From Pseudoponticoccus marisrubri (GTDB lineage: Bacteria; Pseudomonadota; Alphaproteobacteria; Rhodobacterales; Rhodobacteraceae): 64,000 nt of DNA. Each line of letters starts with the position of its first letter. The stretch's first letter is position 1. This document shows positions 8,936 through 17,884 of this stretch, one piece after another. The DNA lies in assembly GCF_001482405.1 (NCBI RefSeq), contig NZ_LPXO01000002.1, positions 248,001 to 312,000 on the forward strand. The letters run 5' to 3'. The position numbers and the translations under genes were made by a program. The notes under the pieces were generated by a model, which was given only the letters and a program-made list of their open reading frames with translations, did no database searches and was not told the DNA's origin.

Positions 8936-9274
8936 ATGGATGACAGCGACGCGGACGCCTTTCGCGCCCGGATCGCCGCGCGGCTGGAGGCGCTGGACGA
9001 GGAGGATGCGCTGGGACGCCAGGGGCAGGCCACGGTCGAGCTGGACCAGCAATCGGTGGGCCGGCTGTCCCGGCAGGACGCGCTCTTGAACCAGTCCATG
9101 GCCAAGGCGACACAGGCAAGGCGCGACGCCGAGCGGCGCGCCCTGCGCGCTGCGCTGGCCCGCCTCGACCAGGACGCGTTCGGTTGGTGCGAGGAATGTG
9201 GCGAGCCGATCGCGATCAAGCGGCTGGAGCTCGACCCGACCGCCCGGCGCTGCATCTCCTGCGCCAGCGGGTGA
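8936..9274 (+). CDS. DksA/TraR-family C4 zinc-finger protein
   Basis: 112 residues from the ATG at 8936; a GTG and an ATG lie 21 and 18 bases upstream in frame, but GGGGA is best placed for the third start. An acidic, helical N-terminal half (coiled-coil-like) leads to the four-cysteine zinc finger CEECG...CISC near the C-terminus (about 87-110). DksA proteins bind RNA polymerase with ppGpp. Shorter members like this one are less well characterised, so a role in stringent-type transcription control is inference. It points toward the 3' end of the gene transfer agent cluster. Confidence 0.88.
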   Translation: MDDSDADAFRARIAARLEALDEEDALGRQGQATVELDQQSVGRLSRQDALLNQSMAKATQARRDAERRALRAALARLDQDAFGWCEECGEPIAIKRLELDPTARRCISCASG

Positions 9275-9277
9275 CGG

Positions 9278-9295
9278 GCTCCGGTCAGCCGGAGC
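9278..9295. terminator. Hairpin between the zinc-finger gene and the GTA cluster end
   Basis: A 7-bp stem (GCTCCGG with CCGGAGC, 4-base loop) spans the point where the two convergent genes meet and overlaps the stop of the minus-strand gene. There is no clear T-run. Confidence 0.4.
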
Positions 9296-9578
9296 GTGTC
9301 GCCTTTCGCGCTTGCAACCGCGCCAGAACGGTGGTCAGGCAGTGGATATAGTCCGGATCGTCGAGCCGCGGCTCGCAAGGCACGTCCCCCACCAACGCCG
9401 CCGCGCGCAGCGTGCCGTTGCCCCAGAGGTGGTGCGCGCGACCGAACCGGCGGCGATAGCGGTCGGCCGCATCGGCCGCGTCGAGCAGCCGGTCCGCCGC
9501 GGCGGCCCGCATACCGGGCGGCAACGGCAGCAGCGCACGCGCCGCGGCCGACAGGTCGCCCGGCCTGACCGGCCTCAT
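9285..9578 (-). CDS. Small conserved protein after GTA g15 (DUF7742-like)
   Basis: 97 residues, mostly helical, rich in Ala and Arg, with a central AADAADRYRRRFGRAHHLWGNG-type segment split across about residues 33-55. It starts inside the stop codon of g15 (ATGA overlap), so it is translationally coupled to the gene transfer agent operon and is probably its last gene. I recall similar small proteins in this position in other Rhodobacterales; no function is known to me. Confidence 0.75.
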   Translation of the reverse strand: MRPVRPGDLSAAARALLPLPPGMRAAAADRLLDAADAADRYRRRFGRAHHLWGNGTLRAAALVGDVPCEPRLDDPDYIHCLTTVLARLQARKATRSG

Positions 9579-12500
9579 GCGCTCAGCGGCAGCCGCGCGA
9601 AGAGACCCGGCCCGTAGCGCTCCGACAGCTGCGCCACCGTGATCTCGAAGGCGCCGCTCAGCCCGTCATCGCTGACCATCGCGCCGGTATAGGTCCAGCC
9701 CGGGGTCGAGACCTCTGCCTCGCGGATGACCGTCTCGCTCTGCATGACGCGCACGAGATATCGTTCGCGCGCCTCGCCCAGCGGCACCTCGGCCAGGTCC
9801 CAGCTGTCGCCGTCGATCCGCGTGCGGCGGATCCAGCCGATCTGCCAGCCGCCGCCCTGCGGCGTGGCGCGCAGGTGCACCGGGCTGTAGGGCCGCAAGC
9901 CGTTGCCGTCGAAGGCCTGCACCGTGTGGACATAGGACGGGTCGTCGATCGGGCGGCGCGCCGGGCCGATCCGGTAATGCCGTGCCAACCGCCGCTGCGC
10001 CGCGGCCAGGCCGATCTGCGTGGGCGCGCCGTTCATCAGCACCACGACCGAGCCCGCGGGCCAGACCTCGGGCATCAGCGCATCGCTGCCCGCCTGTCCG
10101 CGCAGCCGGTGCGACAGCAGCCAGCGATTGTCCAGAAGCGGCGCGGCATCGCGGAACTGGAACAGCTCCCACCGGTCGGACGAGCCGTCGCCGATCGCCA
10201 TCAGGTTGCCGCCATTCAGCAGCCCCGCATCCGAGATAGACTGCAGCGCCCCATCCAGCAGCCGTACTTCCAGCGGCGCCCCCCGGTCGATCCGCCCGGC
10301 GGGCGCGGCGAAGAGCGGCGTCTCGGTGACGCCCACCACCGATTCCGCGGCGATGATCTCGTTCAGCGCGTAGTCGGCATCCTCGGCCGCATCGTAGACC
10401 GCGACCGATCCGGGCCAGGGCTCGGCCGTCAACGCGAGATGCGGCGCGTGGGGCACCTCCTCGCCGGTCATCAGCGGCAGGTCCATGAAGAAGGGTGTCA
10501 CCGGCACGGCGGGGGTGAAAGGCCGCAGGGCGGCGGCATCCTCGGGGAACTCCGAGGGCCGGAACACGTCGGGCTCGATCCGTACCGCATCGATCACCTG
10601 GTGCTCCATGACCTCGACCTTGTCGATGCGCGCAAGAACCGGGCCGGATTTCGCCGGCAGCCGCACCACGTCGCCGGCACCCAGCGCCAGCTGCGAGGGC
10701 GGCAGGGCAAAGCGCATCGTGTCGCGGGCCACCCGTGCCTCGGCCAGCCAGCGCTCGGCGGTCTGGCGCCCCTCGGCGCGGGTCAGCACCATGGACAGGT
10801 CCGAGGCCGAGACGGCATGGGTCTCGTGATCGGGCAACACGGCCTCCTCGCTGGCCACCTGGTGGTCGGAATCGGCCTGGAAAAAGCCTACGCGCACCCG
10901 GCCCGACATCTCGGCTTCGCCGGCGCGGGTCTCGGCCAGCGCGCCCTCGATCTCGTCGCTGACCGCCAGCGTGTCGGGCGAGACGTCGATCGCCTGCCGC
11001 CCGTCGCGCATGCGGAACACCAGCTTGCCGTCCCGCTCGATCGCGTCGAACCCGTGTGCCAGCATCAGCGGCTGCAACGCCTGCCGCGCGTCGCCCACAT
11101 GCGGTACCAGATAGCCCTTCACCGTGCCCAAGAGCTGGCTGGTGTCGATCTCGGTCAGGCCGACCCGGGCGCAGATCTCGCGCACCACAGAGGCAAGGCT
11201 GCGATGCGAGATCCGCCCGTTCAGCCAGTGTCCGCGGCGATAGTTGGGCCCGTCGCTCCACAGCGCGTCATTGCCGGGAAACCACGGGTAGGGCCGCGCA
11301 TCCCAGGCCCAGACAAAGGCCCGCGACATGTCCAGCATCGGCCCGCCATAGACCTCCGAGACCGGGTTCACCCCCGGATCACCCCAGTAGCCCAGCACCG
11401 CCTGCAGGTAATGCCGCTGGATCAGCTCGTCGCGCAACCCGTTGGAATAATGCGGCAACTGCGATTCCGAGCTCTTGGGATCGAGGAACTTGTTGGGCTG
11501 GTTCGTGCCCTTGTCCACCGCGGCGCAGCCCAGCTCGGTGAACCAGACCGGTTTCGACTGCGGCTGCCAGTCGGTAGGCAGTTTCTGCCGCACGCCGCCG
11601 ATGCGCTCGAAATGGCGGTTCTGCCACCAGTTTCGGATGTCCTTGTAGCGCCAGACCCAGGGCTCGCCATGGGCGTCATCGGTGATCGGGTCGCGGCGCT
11701 GCGCATCGCGCGCCTCTGGCGTCTCGTAATACCAGTCATAGCCCTCGCCGCCCTCGATATTGGCGCGCAGGTAATCGGGGTTGTAGATCGCCCCCCAATG
11801 CGCATCCGCGTGCTCCGTGCCCTCGCGCCAATCCGACAGCGGCATGTAATTGTCGATCCCGATGAAATCGATCTCGTCATCGGCCCAGAGCGGATCGAGA
11901 TGAAAGTACAGATCGCCCGACCCGTCCTGCGGGTGATAGCCGAAATATTCCGACCAGTCCGCAGCATAACCGATCTTGACCTCCGGCCCCAGCAGGGCCC
12001 GGCATTCGGCCGCCAGCGCGCGCAGCGCCAGCACGGCCGGAAAGCCCGCCGCGCCGCGGATCTGCGTCAGGCTGCGCATCTCGGTGCCGATGCAGAAGGC
12101 GGTCACGTTGCCTGCCACGGCGCAGAGCGCCGCCTGGTGCAGGATGAAGCGCGAAAAGCTCCACTCCTCCGGCCCGCTATACGAGACCGACTTGTTGCCG
12201 ATGCCGAAATCCGCCGCCGTGGCGGTGCCGAAGAAGGCCGCGACCTCGGCCTCGGCCGCCTGCGTGCCGTCCGGGCTGTCCTCTCGTCCCGGCGCCACGC
12301 TGGTGGTGATGTGCCCGCGCCAGGGCAGCTTCGGCTGGTCCTCTGCGCCGGTCCAAGGATCGGTCCGGCCATTGCCCGGCATCTGATCCATCAGGATGAA
12401 CGGGTAGTAGAGAACCTCGAGCCCCTGCTCGCTCATGCGCCGGATCGCCTGAATGACCGAGGCATCGCTGGGCGTGCCGCCATAGACCGGGCGGTCGGCC

Positions 12501-13513
12501 TCGCGCGGGACGGTCTGCGCCTCGGCGCGGGTCAGCCCCGAGACGCTCCAGCGGTGTTTCTCCTTGGTGGCGTCGAACTCGGTCTGCTCGACCTTGGGCC
12601 GGATCGTGCAGCGGTCGCAGCGCAGGTCATCGCCGAACCAGCTGACCACCAGCGACACGGCCCGGCAATTGGGCGCCTCCTCGGTCAGGTGGTTCAGCGA
12701 GACCTCGAAGTCGGGCAGCTCGCCCGGCGTGTTGACGTTCTCGACCTTCTTCTTCGCAAGATCGGGCGCGAAGACCAGCGTGCCGATATTGGTCGTGCCG
12801 CTATAGACCGTGCTGGTCGACAGCGCATATTCGCCCGTGCCGGGGATCATCGCGACGCCCTCGACCAGCGCGGGCACATCTGCCTCGGACAGGTCGGGGC
12901 GCGTCACCTCGAAGCTGAACTGCGGCACGCGGTTGCCATAGGCCTTCAGCCTGAGATCCTCGATCACCACATAGGCCGTGCCGCGATAGGCAGGCACCAG
13001 GCCCACGCCCTCGACCGCCTCCATCTTGGGATCGGGCAGCTGGTCCGGTGTGCCGTAATGCACGCGCATGTTCAGATCGCTCAGCGGGATCTCGGCCCCA
13101 TCGGCCCAGACCCGGTGCACGCCGGTGATCTCGCCTTCGCACAGCGCCAGCGCAAGGCTGACCGAATAGCTGTAGGTCTTGACCTCGGGCTGCGAGGGCG
13201 CGCCCTTGCCGCCACCACCCCGCGTCTTGACGTGCTCGCGGAACTCGGTCGACCAGATCACGTGCCCGCCGACGCGCATCCGGCCATAGACCTGCGCGAT
13301 CGGCGCCCCCTCGCCCGCGCCGGTCAGGCGGAAGCGCTCGATCTTGCCGGTCTCCACCGTCTCGGAGCCCTGCCCCATCAGACGCTGGTCGATGGCCCGG
13401 CCGACCGAGGCGCCGACGAAGCGGCCCACCGCCATCATCGACAGGCCCAGGAAGGATCCGCCGATGGACGAGCCGATGGCCGCACCGGCCGCGGAGAGAA
13501 GGATAGTCGCCAT
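9575..13513 (-). CDS. GTA host-specificity/tail tip protein (g15)
   Basis: The 1312-residue tail-fibre or baseplate protein thought to contact and degrade the recipient surface. The N-terminus has a Gly-rich hydrophobic stretch (about 5-40, GAAIGSSIGGSFLGLSMMAV). A TIM-barrel-like domain lies at about 430-740 (around KIGYAADWSEYFGYHPQDG, DFIGIDNYMPLSDW and PVWFTELGCAAVDKG). A phage-tail type region follows (about 780-1000), then a C-terminal beta-rich part. Its start overlaps the g14 stop by one base (TAATG). It is full length for the family. Confidence 0.95.
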   Translation of the reverse strand: MATILLSAAGAAIGSSIGGSFLGLSMMAVGRFVGASVGRAIDQRLMGQGSETVETGKIERFRLTGAGEGAPIAQVYGRMRVGGHVIWSTEFREHVKTRGGGGKGAPSQPEVKTYSYSVSLALALCEGEITGVHRVWADGAEIPLSDLNMRVHYGTPDQLPDPKMEAVEGVGLVPAYRGTAYVVIEDLRLKAYGNRVPQFSFEVTRPDLSEADVPALVEGVAMIPGTGEYALSTSTVYSGTTNIGTLVFAPDLAKKKVENVNTPGELPDFEVSLNHLTEEAPNCRAVSLVVSWFGDDLRCDRCTIRPKVEQTEFDATKEKHRWSVSGLTRAEAQTVPREADRPVYGGTPSDASVIQAIRRMSEQGLEVLYYPFILMDQMPGNGRTDPWTGAEDQPKLPWRGHITTSVAPGREDSPDGTQAAEAEVAAFFGTATAADFGIGNKSVSYSGPEEWSFSRFILHQAALCAVAGNVTAFCIGTEMRSLTQIRGAAGFPAVLALRALAAECRALLGPEVKIGYAADWSEYFGYHPQDGSGDLYFHLDPLWADDEIDFIGIDNYMPLSDWREGTEHADAHWGAIYNPDYLRANIEGGEGYDWYYETPEARDAQRRDPITDDAHGEPWVWRYKDIRNWWQNRHFERIGGVRQKLPTDWQPQSKPVWFTELGCAAVDKGTNQPNKFLDPKSSESQLPHYSNGLRDELIQRHYLQAVLGYWGDPGVNPVSEVYGGPMLDMSRAFVWAWDARPYPWFPGNDALWSDGPNYRRGHWLNGRISHRSLASVVREICARVGLTEIDTSQLLGTVKGYLVPHVGDARQALQPLMLAHGFDAIERDGKLVFRMRDGRQAIDVSPDTLAVSDEIEGALAETRAGEAEMSGRVRVGFFQADSDHQVASEEAVLPDHETHAVSASDLSMVLTRAEGRQTAERWLAEARVARDTMRFALPPSQLALGAGDVVRLPAKSGPVLARIDKVEVMEHQVIDAVRIEPDVFRPSEFPEDAAALRPFTPAVPVTPFFMDLPLMTGEEVPHAPHLALTAEPWPGSVAVYDAAEDADYALNEIIAAESVVGVTETPLFAAPAGRIDRGAPLEVRLLDGALQSISDAGLLNGGNLMAIGDGSSDRWELFQFRDAAPLLDNRWLLSHRLRGQAGSDALMPEVWPAGSVVVLMNGAPTQIGLAAAQRRLARHYRIGPARRPIDDPSYVHTVQAFDGNGLRPYSPVHLRATPQGGGWQIGWIRRTRIDGDSWDLAEVPLGEARERYLVRVMQSETVIREAEVSTPGWTYTGAMVSDDGLSGAFEITVAQLSERYGPGLFARLPLSA

Positions 13514-13947
13514 TAGTCGTTCTCCGTTGGAAGCGCGAACCGTGCCACGATCCGCCGGGTCCAGCTCCGGCCCAGCGGGCTCTCGATCACGCCGTGCCCG
13601 CTATAGGCATGGATGACACTCGCCGCCGGGCCGATCCGTGCCTGGATGCCCACATGTTTCGCCACCGCACCGTCGCGCATCCGGAACAGCAGCACGTCGC
13701 CCAGCGCCGCGCGGTCCAGCGGCCTTGGACGCAGATGTTCCAACCCCGCACGCCACAGCCGTTCATCGCCCTGCGGCTCGGACCAGTCGCGGCTATAGGC
13801 CGGCACGGGTTCCGGCTCGGGGCCGATCACCTCGCGCCAGACCCCGCGCAAGAGCCCAAGGCAGTCGCAGCCCGCCCCCTTGACCGAGGCCTGGTGCACA
13901 TAGGGCGTGCCGATCCAGCCGCGCGCCACGTCGACCACCCGGCTCAT
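13513..13947 (-). CDS. GTA NlpC/P60-family peptidase (g14)
   Basis: A 144-residue tail-associated cell-wall peptidase that probably opens peptidoglycan during DNA delivery. The nucleophile lies in GCDCLGLL (Cys29, with Cys27 beside it), the catalytic His in AKHVGIQ (His98), and a third polar residue probably in VIHAYSG (about 111-117). The start overlaps the g13 stop (ATGA), which indicates translational coupling. Confidence 0.93.
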   Translation of the reverse strand: MSRVVDVARGWIGTPYVHQASVKGAGCDCLGLLRGVWREVIGPEPEPVPAYSRDWSEPQGDERLWRAGLEHLRPRPLDRAALGDVLLFRMRDGAVAKHVGIQARIGPAASVIHAYSGHGVIESPLGRSWTRRIVARFALPTEND

Positions 13948-14831
13948 CGCCGGCTCCCCCCGTCCTTGCGCCGGGCCAGCGAGGGATGCACCGTCACCCA
14001 GTCCTCCTCCGGCAGGTCGGGAAAGCCCTGGAAGTTCAGAAGGTTGTTGAATTTCAGCCGGCAGGTCTCGAACCGCTTGTCGCAGCCGGCCTCGATCCGC
14101 ACGCTGTCACCCGGCACCACCGGCGCGCGCAGCGGCTCCCAGATCTCGATCACCCGCCGCCCATCTTCGCGGAACCGGTCGCGCTTGATCGCACCGCTCA
14201 GCCCATGCGCGGCGCCGTCCTGCACCACCAGCCGGCCGCGTTGAAACCAGCCCGGCTCGAAGCCCGGCAGCGGGCCGAACAGGAAGACCCGACCCTCCTC
14301 CACATCCTCCAACGCGCCGGTATGGACATAGCCGGGCGTGTCGAGGTCGAAGCGGCAGCTGTCATCGCCCAGCACCGCCGTACAGGGTTTCTGGAAGGCC
14401 CGTCCCACGGGGCGGTTCAGCGTCTCGGTCAGGCCGCGCAGCTCGGCATGGAACGCGCCCGCGCCGCGGCGCAGCTCGCCGATATGACCGCGGAACATCA
14501 CCCGGCGCGCCGTGACATCGGCCCAGTTGACCAGCCAGGCCACCACCTCGGCCCCGTCGAAGCGGCCCGCGGCGATATCCTCCTCGCGGATCGCGGCATC
14601 GCTCAGCGCGCCCATCGCCTCGGTATTGTCCACCGACAGGCCCGTCGCCTGGCTGAGCGCGCGCGCCGACAGGCCGGTATCGGCGCGAAAGGTAATCCCG
14701 TCAAAGACCAGGTCCCGGTCGTGATCGGTAAAGCCGTAGCGCACCCCGTCGGTACGCGTCACGGCCCAGGCCCGCGCGACCGTGGTCTGCCCGGTCGCGA
14801 GGTGGTCATGCAGCGCCTCCTGTCCTGTCAC
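13944..14831 (-). CDS. GTA tail hub protein, DUF2163 type (g13)
   Basis: 295 residues. The conserved Cys pairs KPCTAVLGDDSCRF (about 148-161) and AGCDKRFETCRLKFNN (about 247-262) correspond to the iron-sulfur cluster ligands found in related tail hub proteins. The C-terminal NFQGFPDLPEED motif is intact. Starts within the g12 stop codon. Confidence 0.93.
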   Translation of the reverse strand: MTGQEALHDHLATGQTTVARAWAVTRTDGVRYGFTDHDRDLVFDGITFRADTGLSARALSQATGLSVDNTEAMGALSDAAIREEDIAAGRFDGAEVVAWLVNWADVTARRVMFRGHIGELRRGAGAFHAELRGLTETLNRPVGRAFQKPCTAVLGDDSCRFDLDTPGYVHTGALEDVEEGRVFLFGPLPGFEPGWFQRGRLVVQDGAAHGLSGAIKRDRFREDGRRVIEIWEPLRAPVVPGDSVRIEAGCDKRFETCRLKFNNLLNFQGFPDLPEEDWVTVHPSLARRKDGGSRR

Positions 14832-15460
14832 AGCCGCACCTCCATCACCGGCACGTCCGGCACCTGTCCGGCCCGAAAGCTTGCCACGCTGACATTGATC
14901 CGGTCGGTGTCGAAGCGCACCGGCACATCGAACTCATAGCCGGCGGTGATCTCGGCCTGCGCCAGCGGCGGCTCGGCGAAGGTGATGACACCGCTGCCGG
15001 GCGCGATCTCGAAATGCACACCCTCGCGCATCTCGACATTCTGCACCGCCGCGGTGACGCTGCCCGCCACCGGCTTGGCAATGGGCCTGGCATAAACCTG
15101 CGCGCCCGAGCGGTAGGTCTTGATCAGGGGAAAGCTGCGCGTGACCCCGTCCCCCCGCGCGATCACCTGGTCGGTGGGTTCCGGCTTGCGCGAGGGTTTG
15201 CACGACTTGTAGTCGGCCCAGTCCTTCCAGCGGAAGCCGTAAAGCTGGCCCTGCCGCGCCTCGAAGAAGGCGATCAGCGCCGCGACATCGTCGAGCGAGC
15301 GCAGCCCAAGCCCGGCATCGTAGCGCCGCCGCGAATGGGCCCAGGGCGTGTTGCGCTCCTCGAACCCGCTGGTCAGCGCCACGATATCCGTGCGCCGCTC
15401 GGGCCCGCCCACCGAGCCAAAGCTCAGGTCGGCGGGAAATCTCACCTCGTGAAAGGCCAT
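14828..15460 (-). CDS. GTA distal tail protein, DUF2460 type (g12)
   Basis: 210 residues with the family start MAFHEVRFP and the conserved blocks ERRTDIVALTSGFEERN, WAHSRRRYDAG and YGFRWKDWADYKS. It forms the ring connecting the tail tube to the baseplate in GTA particles. It is separated from g11 by 12 bases and overlaps g13 by four. Confidence 0.95.
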   Translation of the reverse strand: MAFHEVRFPADLSFGSVGGPERRTDIVALTSGFEERNTPWAHSRRRYDAGLGLRSLDDVAALIAFFEARQGQLYGFRWKDWADYKSCKPSRKPEPTDQVIARGDGVTRSFPLIKTYRSGAQVYARPIAKPVAGSVTAAVQNVEMREGVHFEIAPGSGVITFAEPPLAQAEITAGYEFDVPVRFDTDRINVSVASFRAGQVPDVPVMEVRL

Positions 15461-15472
15461 GCCATCCTCCTA

Positions 15473-16135
15473 TCAGCGATTGCGCGCGCCACGGCTCAGC
15501 GCCTGGCTCATGCGGGCGGCGATCTGGCTCTGGCTGCGCTGGAACCCGGCCACATCCGGGGTCTGCACGTTCATCACCACGGTGACCGGCTGGCCGCCGC
15601 CTTGCGCGCGCACGCCCAGCTTGCCGTCCGGGCCGCGGCTCAACGGCATGATCGCCTCGGGCCCCGCCTCGCCCATCAGCCCTGTGCCGCCGCGCATCGG
15701 GAACGTGGTCGGCCCCAATACGACACCGCCATTGGCAAAGGGCATCACGCGCCCCTGTACGAAGGACCCGCCATAGGCGAAGGGTGACAGCCCGCCGAAC
15801 ACCGCCGAGACACCGCCCGCCAGCATGCCACCCACGTGGTCGGCCACCGGCTTGACCGCTGCCTTCCACGCCGCGTCGATCATCGACTGCGCCACGGTCT
15901 GCAGTGCGTCCGACAGTTTCATGCCGTCCAGCACCACCCCGTCGATGGCGCGCGCCACGCCGCGGCTCAGCGTCGCCTCCAGCCGGGCCGCACCGCGTCC
16001 CGTGGCCGAAAACGTCTCGTGGATGCGCTTCAGCTCGGCATCGAACTGCGCCGCCATGCCCACCGCGCCGCCCAGCGACGTCTCGAGCGCGGCAACCTCG
16101 TCATCCAGCGCCTCGATCATCTCGGTCTCGCTCAT
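15473..16135 (-). CDS. GTA tail tape measure protein (g11)
   Basis: 220 residues, very short for a tape measure protein but normal for RcGTA-type particles, which have short tails. A helical N-terminal part (about 1-100) is followed by a Gly-rich segment typical of tape measure C-termini (FAYGGSFVQGRVMPFANGG, GLMGEAGPEAIMPLSRG). Starts in the stop codon of g10.1. Confidence 0.93.
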   Translation of the reverse strand: MSETEMIEALDDEVAALETSLGGAVGMAAQFDAELKRIHETFSATGRGAARLEATLSRGVARAIDGVVLDGMKLSDALQTVAQSMIDAAWKAAVKPVADHVGGMLAGGVSAVFGGLSPFAYGGSFVQGRVMPFANGGVVLGPTTFPMRGGTGLMGEAGPEAIMPLSRGPDGKLGVRAQGGGQPVTVVMNVQTPDVAGFQRSQSQIAARMSQALSRGARNR

Positions 16136-16332
16136 TCCGCCTCACCTCCCTGTGGATCGGGAAAGGCCGCCATCAGCTCGTCGAGCCGCGACCGTCCCAT
16201 CGGTGCCGCGCCCGAGCCCTCGCCCAGGAGCAGCTGCAACTCGGCCGGGGTCAGCGCCCAGAACTCGTGGGGCCGCAGCCCCAGCCCGCGCATCCCCGCC
16301 CGCATCAGCGACGGCCAGTCAAACCCCGCCAT
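16132..16332 (-). CDS. GTA small tail assembly chaperone (g10.1)
   Basis: 66 residues with the conserved FDWPSLMRAG, GLRPHEFWALTPAEL pattern of the small protein between g10 and g11 (TAC_6-like). It overlaps g10 by 14 bases in another frame and g11 by four. The arrangement resembles the paired tail-chaperone genes of siphophages, where a frameshift joins the two products. Here the second gene has its own ATG. Confidence 0.88.
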   Translation of the reverse strand: MAGFDWPSLMRAGMRGLGLRPHEFWALTPAELQLLLGEGSGAAPMGRSRLDELMAAFPDPQGGEAE

Positions 16333-16651
16333 CGCCCGTCTCCGGCAGCATGAAGGCCCGCGCCAGCAGCTCGGCCGCCGCCCGGGCCGCGGCCATCGGC
16401 CCGCCCTCGATCTCGGCCGACAGCAGGTCCGGCGCCCGGCCCTGCCAGCCGCCGCCGCGCAAGCCCGCCACGATCAGCGCCAGCACGTCGCGCGTGCTGA
16501 AACCGCCCGCCTCGAAGCGCTGCACCAGCTCCACCAGCGAGCCGCGCTCCAGCCCGGCCTCCAGCTCGGCCAGCGCGCCCAGCGTCAGCCGCATGACGTG
16601 GCGCTCGCCATCGATGGTCAGCGCCACGTCTCCCCGCCACGGATTGACCAT
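16319..16651 (-). CDS. GTA tail assembly chaperone (g10)
   Basis: 110 residues of the gene transfer agent family (PF11836 type): NPWRGDVALTIDGERHVMRLTLGALAELE, written here in parts, followed by DVLALIVAGLRGGG. It lies between the major tail protein and the tape measure gene, the usual place for a chaperone that coats the tape measure before tube assembly. Its ATG shares a base with the g9 stop (TGATG). Confidence 0.92.
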   Translation of the reverse strand: MVNPWRGDVALTIDGERHVMRLTLGALAELEAGLERGSLVELVQRFEAGGFSTRDVLALIVAGLRGGGWQGRAPDLLSAEIEGGPMAAARAAAELLARAFMLPETGDGGV

Positions 16652-17073
16652 CAGGCCACCGGCACCGCGACGAATTGCAGCTCGCCCGCCGAGGCCAGCG
16701 AGAGCTCGTAGGTCGCCTCGCCGTTATGCGAGCCGGCATATTCGATGCTGGCCACCTGAAACGGCCCCTCGACGGTGCCGAAATCGGGGATGATGACCTG
16801 GAAATCCGGCGTCTCGCCGTCAAAGAAGATCTGGCGCGCGCGCTCGTCCGTGTCGTCATCCTTGAACACGCCCGAGCCCGAGATACTGGCCGTCTTGACC
16901 CCGGCGCCGGCCAGCAGCTCGCGCCAGCCGCCCTGGCTTTCCAGCGTGGTCACGTCCACCTGTTCTGCGTTGAAGCTGACGCGCGTCGCGCGCAGCCCCG
17001 CCATCGTCCGGAACTGTCCGTCGCCGGTCAGGTCCACCTTGATCAGAAGATCCTTGCCGTTCTGAGCACCCAT
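16651..17073 (-). CDS. GTA major tail protein (g9)
   Basis: 140 residues from the ATG at 17073, preceded by AGGAG at 7 bases. This strong site marks the true start, although an in-frame extension runs upstream. Forms the tail tube. It has the beta-rich pattern of the family: GKDLLIKVDL, ATRVSFNAEQVDVTTLES, the GVKTASISGSGVFKDD block, and the C-terminal NGEATYELSLASAG. Confidence 0.94.
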   Translation of the reverse strand: MGAQNGKDLLIKVDLTGDGQFRTMAGLRATRVSFNAEQVDVTTLESQGGWRELLAGAGVKTASISGSGVFKDDDTDERARQIFFDGETPDFQVIIPDFGTVEGPFQVASIEYAGSHNGEATYELSLASAGELQFVAVPVA

Positions 17074-17132
17074 CTTGAAACTCCTTCGCTGGGATCCGGG
17101 CCGCGCCCGTGTCGTGATCGTGCCGCCGCGGA

Positions 17133-17549
17133 TCAGGCCGCGGCGCTGTCCTCCACGCGGGCGCGGAAGGTCAGGTCGATGCGCCTGAGCCCGCCCGTCT
17201 CGCGCGCGGCCTTGGCCTTGAGAAACCACAGCCCCACCACCTGGCCGCGGCTCAGCGTCATCTCGGCACCGCAGAGCGCATCGCTGATCGCCGCGGCCGC
17301 CTGCTTGGCGCCTTGGAACCCCGCGCTGCCGGTCACCACCGAGACGATGAAATCATGCAGCGCGCCGCCATCGCTGCCATCGCTGGCATCGCGCACCCGC
17401 TCGGGGCCGAGCGCCACGTAGAGCGCGGGCAGCGGGCCCGCCGGCAGTGCGTCATAGACATGGTCTCCAACCAGCGCATCCAGCGCCGCATCGCCGCTGA
17501 GCCGGGCATAGACGGCCGCCTGCAGCGGTCCGGACAGGGCATAGGTCAT
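17133..17549 (-). CDS. GTA tail terminator protein, DUF3168 type (g8)
   Basis: 138 residues with LQAAVYARLSGD, LVGDHVYDALP and the C-terminal LRRIDLTFRARVED of DUF3168 proteins, which cap the tail tube. Its start overlaps the end of g7 by four bases. A 59-base gap with a good ribosome site separates it from g9. Confidence 0.93.
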   Translation of the reverse strand: MTYALSGPLQAAVYARLSGDAALDALVGDHVYDALPAGPLPALYVALGPERVRDASDGSDGGALHDFIVSVVTGSAGFQGAKQAAAAISDALCGAEMTLSRGQVVGLWFLKAKAARETGGLRRIDLTFRARVEDSAAA

Positions 17550-17884
17550 GCCGCGACCTCCTCTTCGCAGTGGCAGATCAGGTACAGGCCGCGCGGCTCG
17601 TCCTCGGTCACCGCCTCGATGCGGAAGATCCGTCCCGCCATGCGGAAGCGCTGCCCCGGCTCCGGCCGGTTCGACTGGCCCACGGGCGCGCCGCGCACGC
17701 GGATCCGGAACCCGCCGACCGAGACGGCGCCGGTCTCGCCATTGGCCAGCCGCCCGCTGCGCGGTGTGATCTCGGCCCAGAGCGTGCCGAGCGCGGTCCA
17801 GCTCTCGGTGAACCCGCCGGCGCCGTCGCTGCTGCGCACCGCGTGCTCCAGCACCAGTTGCCGGTTGAGACGCGCCCCGCTCAT
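17546..17884 (-). CDS. GTA head-tail connector/stopper (g7)
   Basis: 112 residues, SPP1 gp16-like head completion protein: LNRQLVLEHAVRSSDGAGGF, ESWTALGTLWAEITP and a C-terminal FRIEAVTEDEPRGLYLICH. Joins the portal-adaptor stack to the tail. Overlaps g6 by four bases. Confidence 0.92.
   Translation of the reverse strand: MSGARLNRQLVLEHAVRSSDGAGGFTESWTALGTLWAEITPRSGRLANGETGAVSVGGFRIRVRGAPVGQSNRPEPGQRFRMAGRIFRIEAVTEDEPRGLYLICHCEEEVAA

Noticed and set aside
9875-13516. A 1213-codon open frame on the plus strand opposite GTA g15
   Set aside because: It is the mirror of a genuine minus-strand gene in GC-rich DNA. Its translation is rich in Arg, His, Gln and Ala with no recognisable domain. Many similar long antisense frames across the window were rejected for the same reason.
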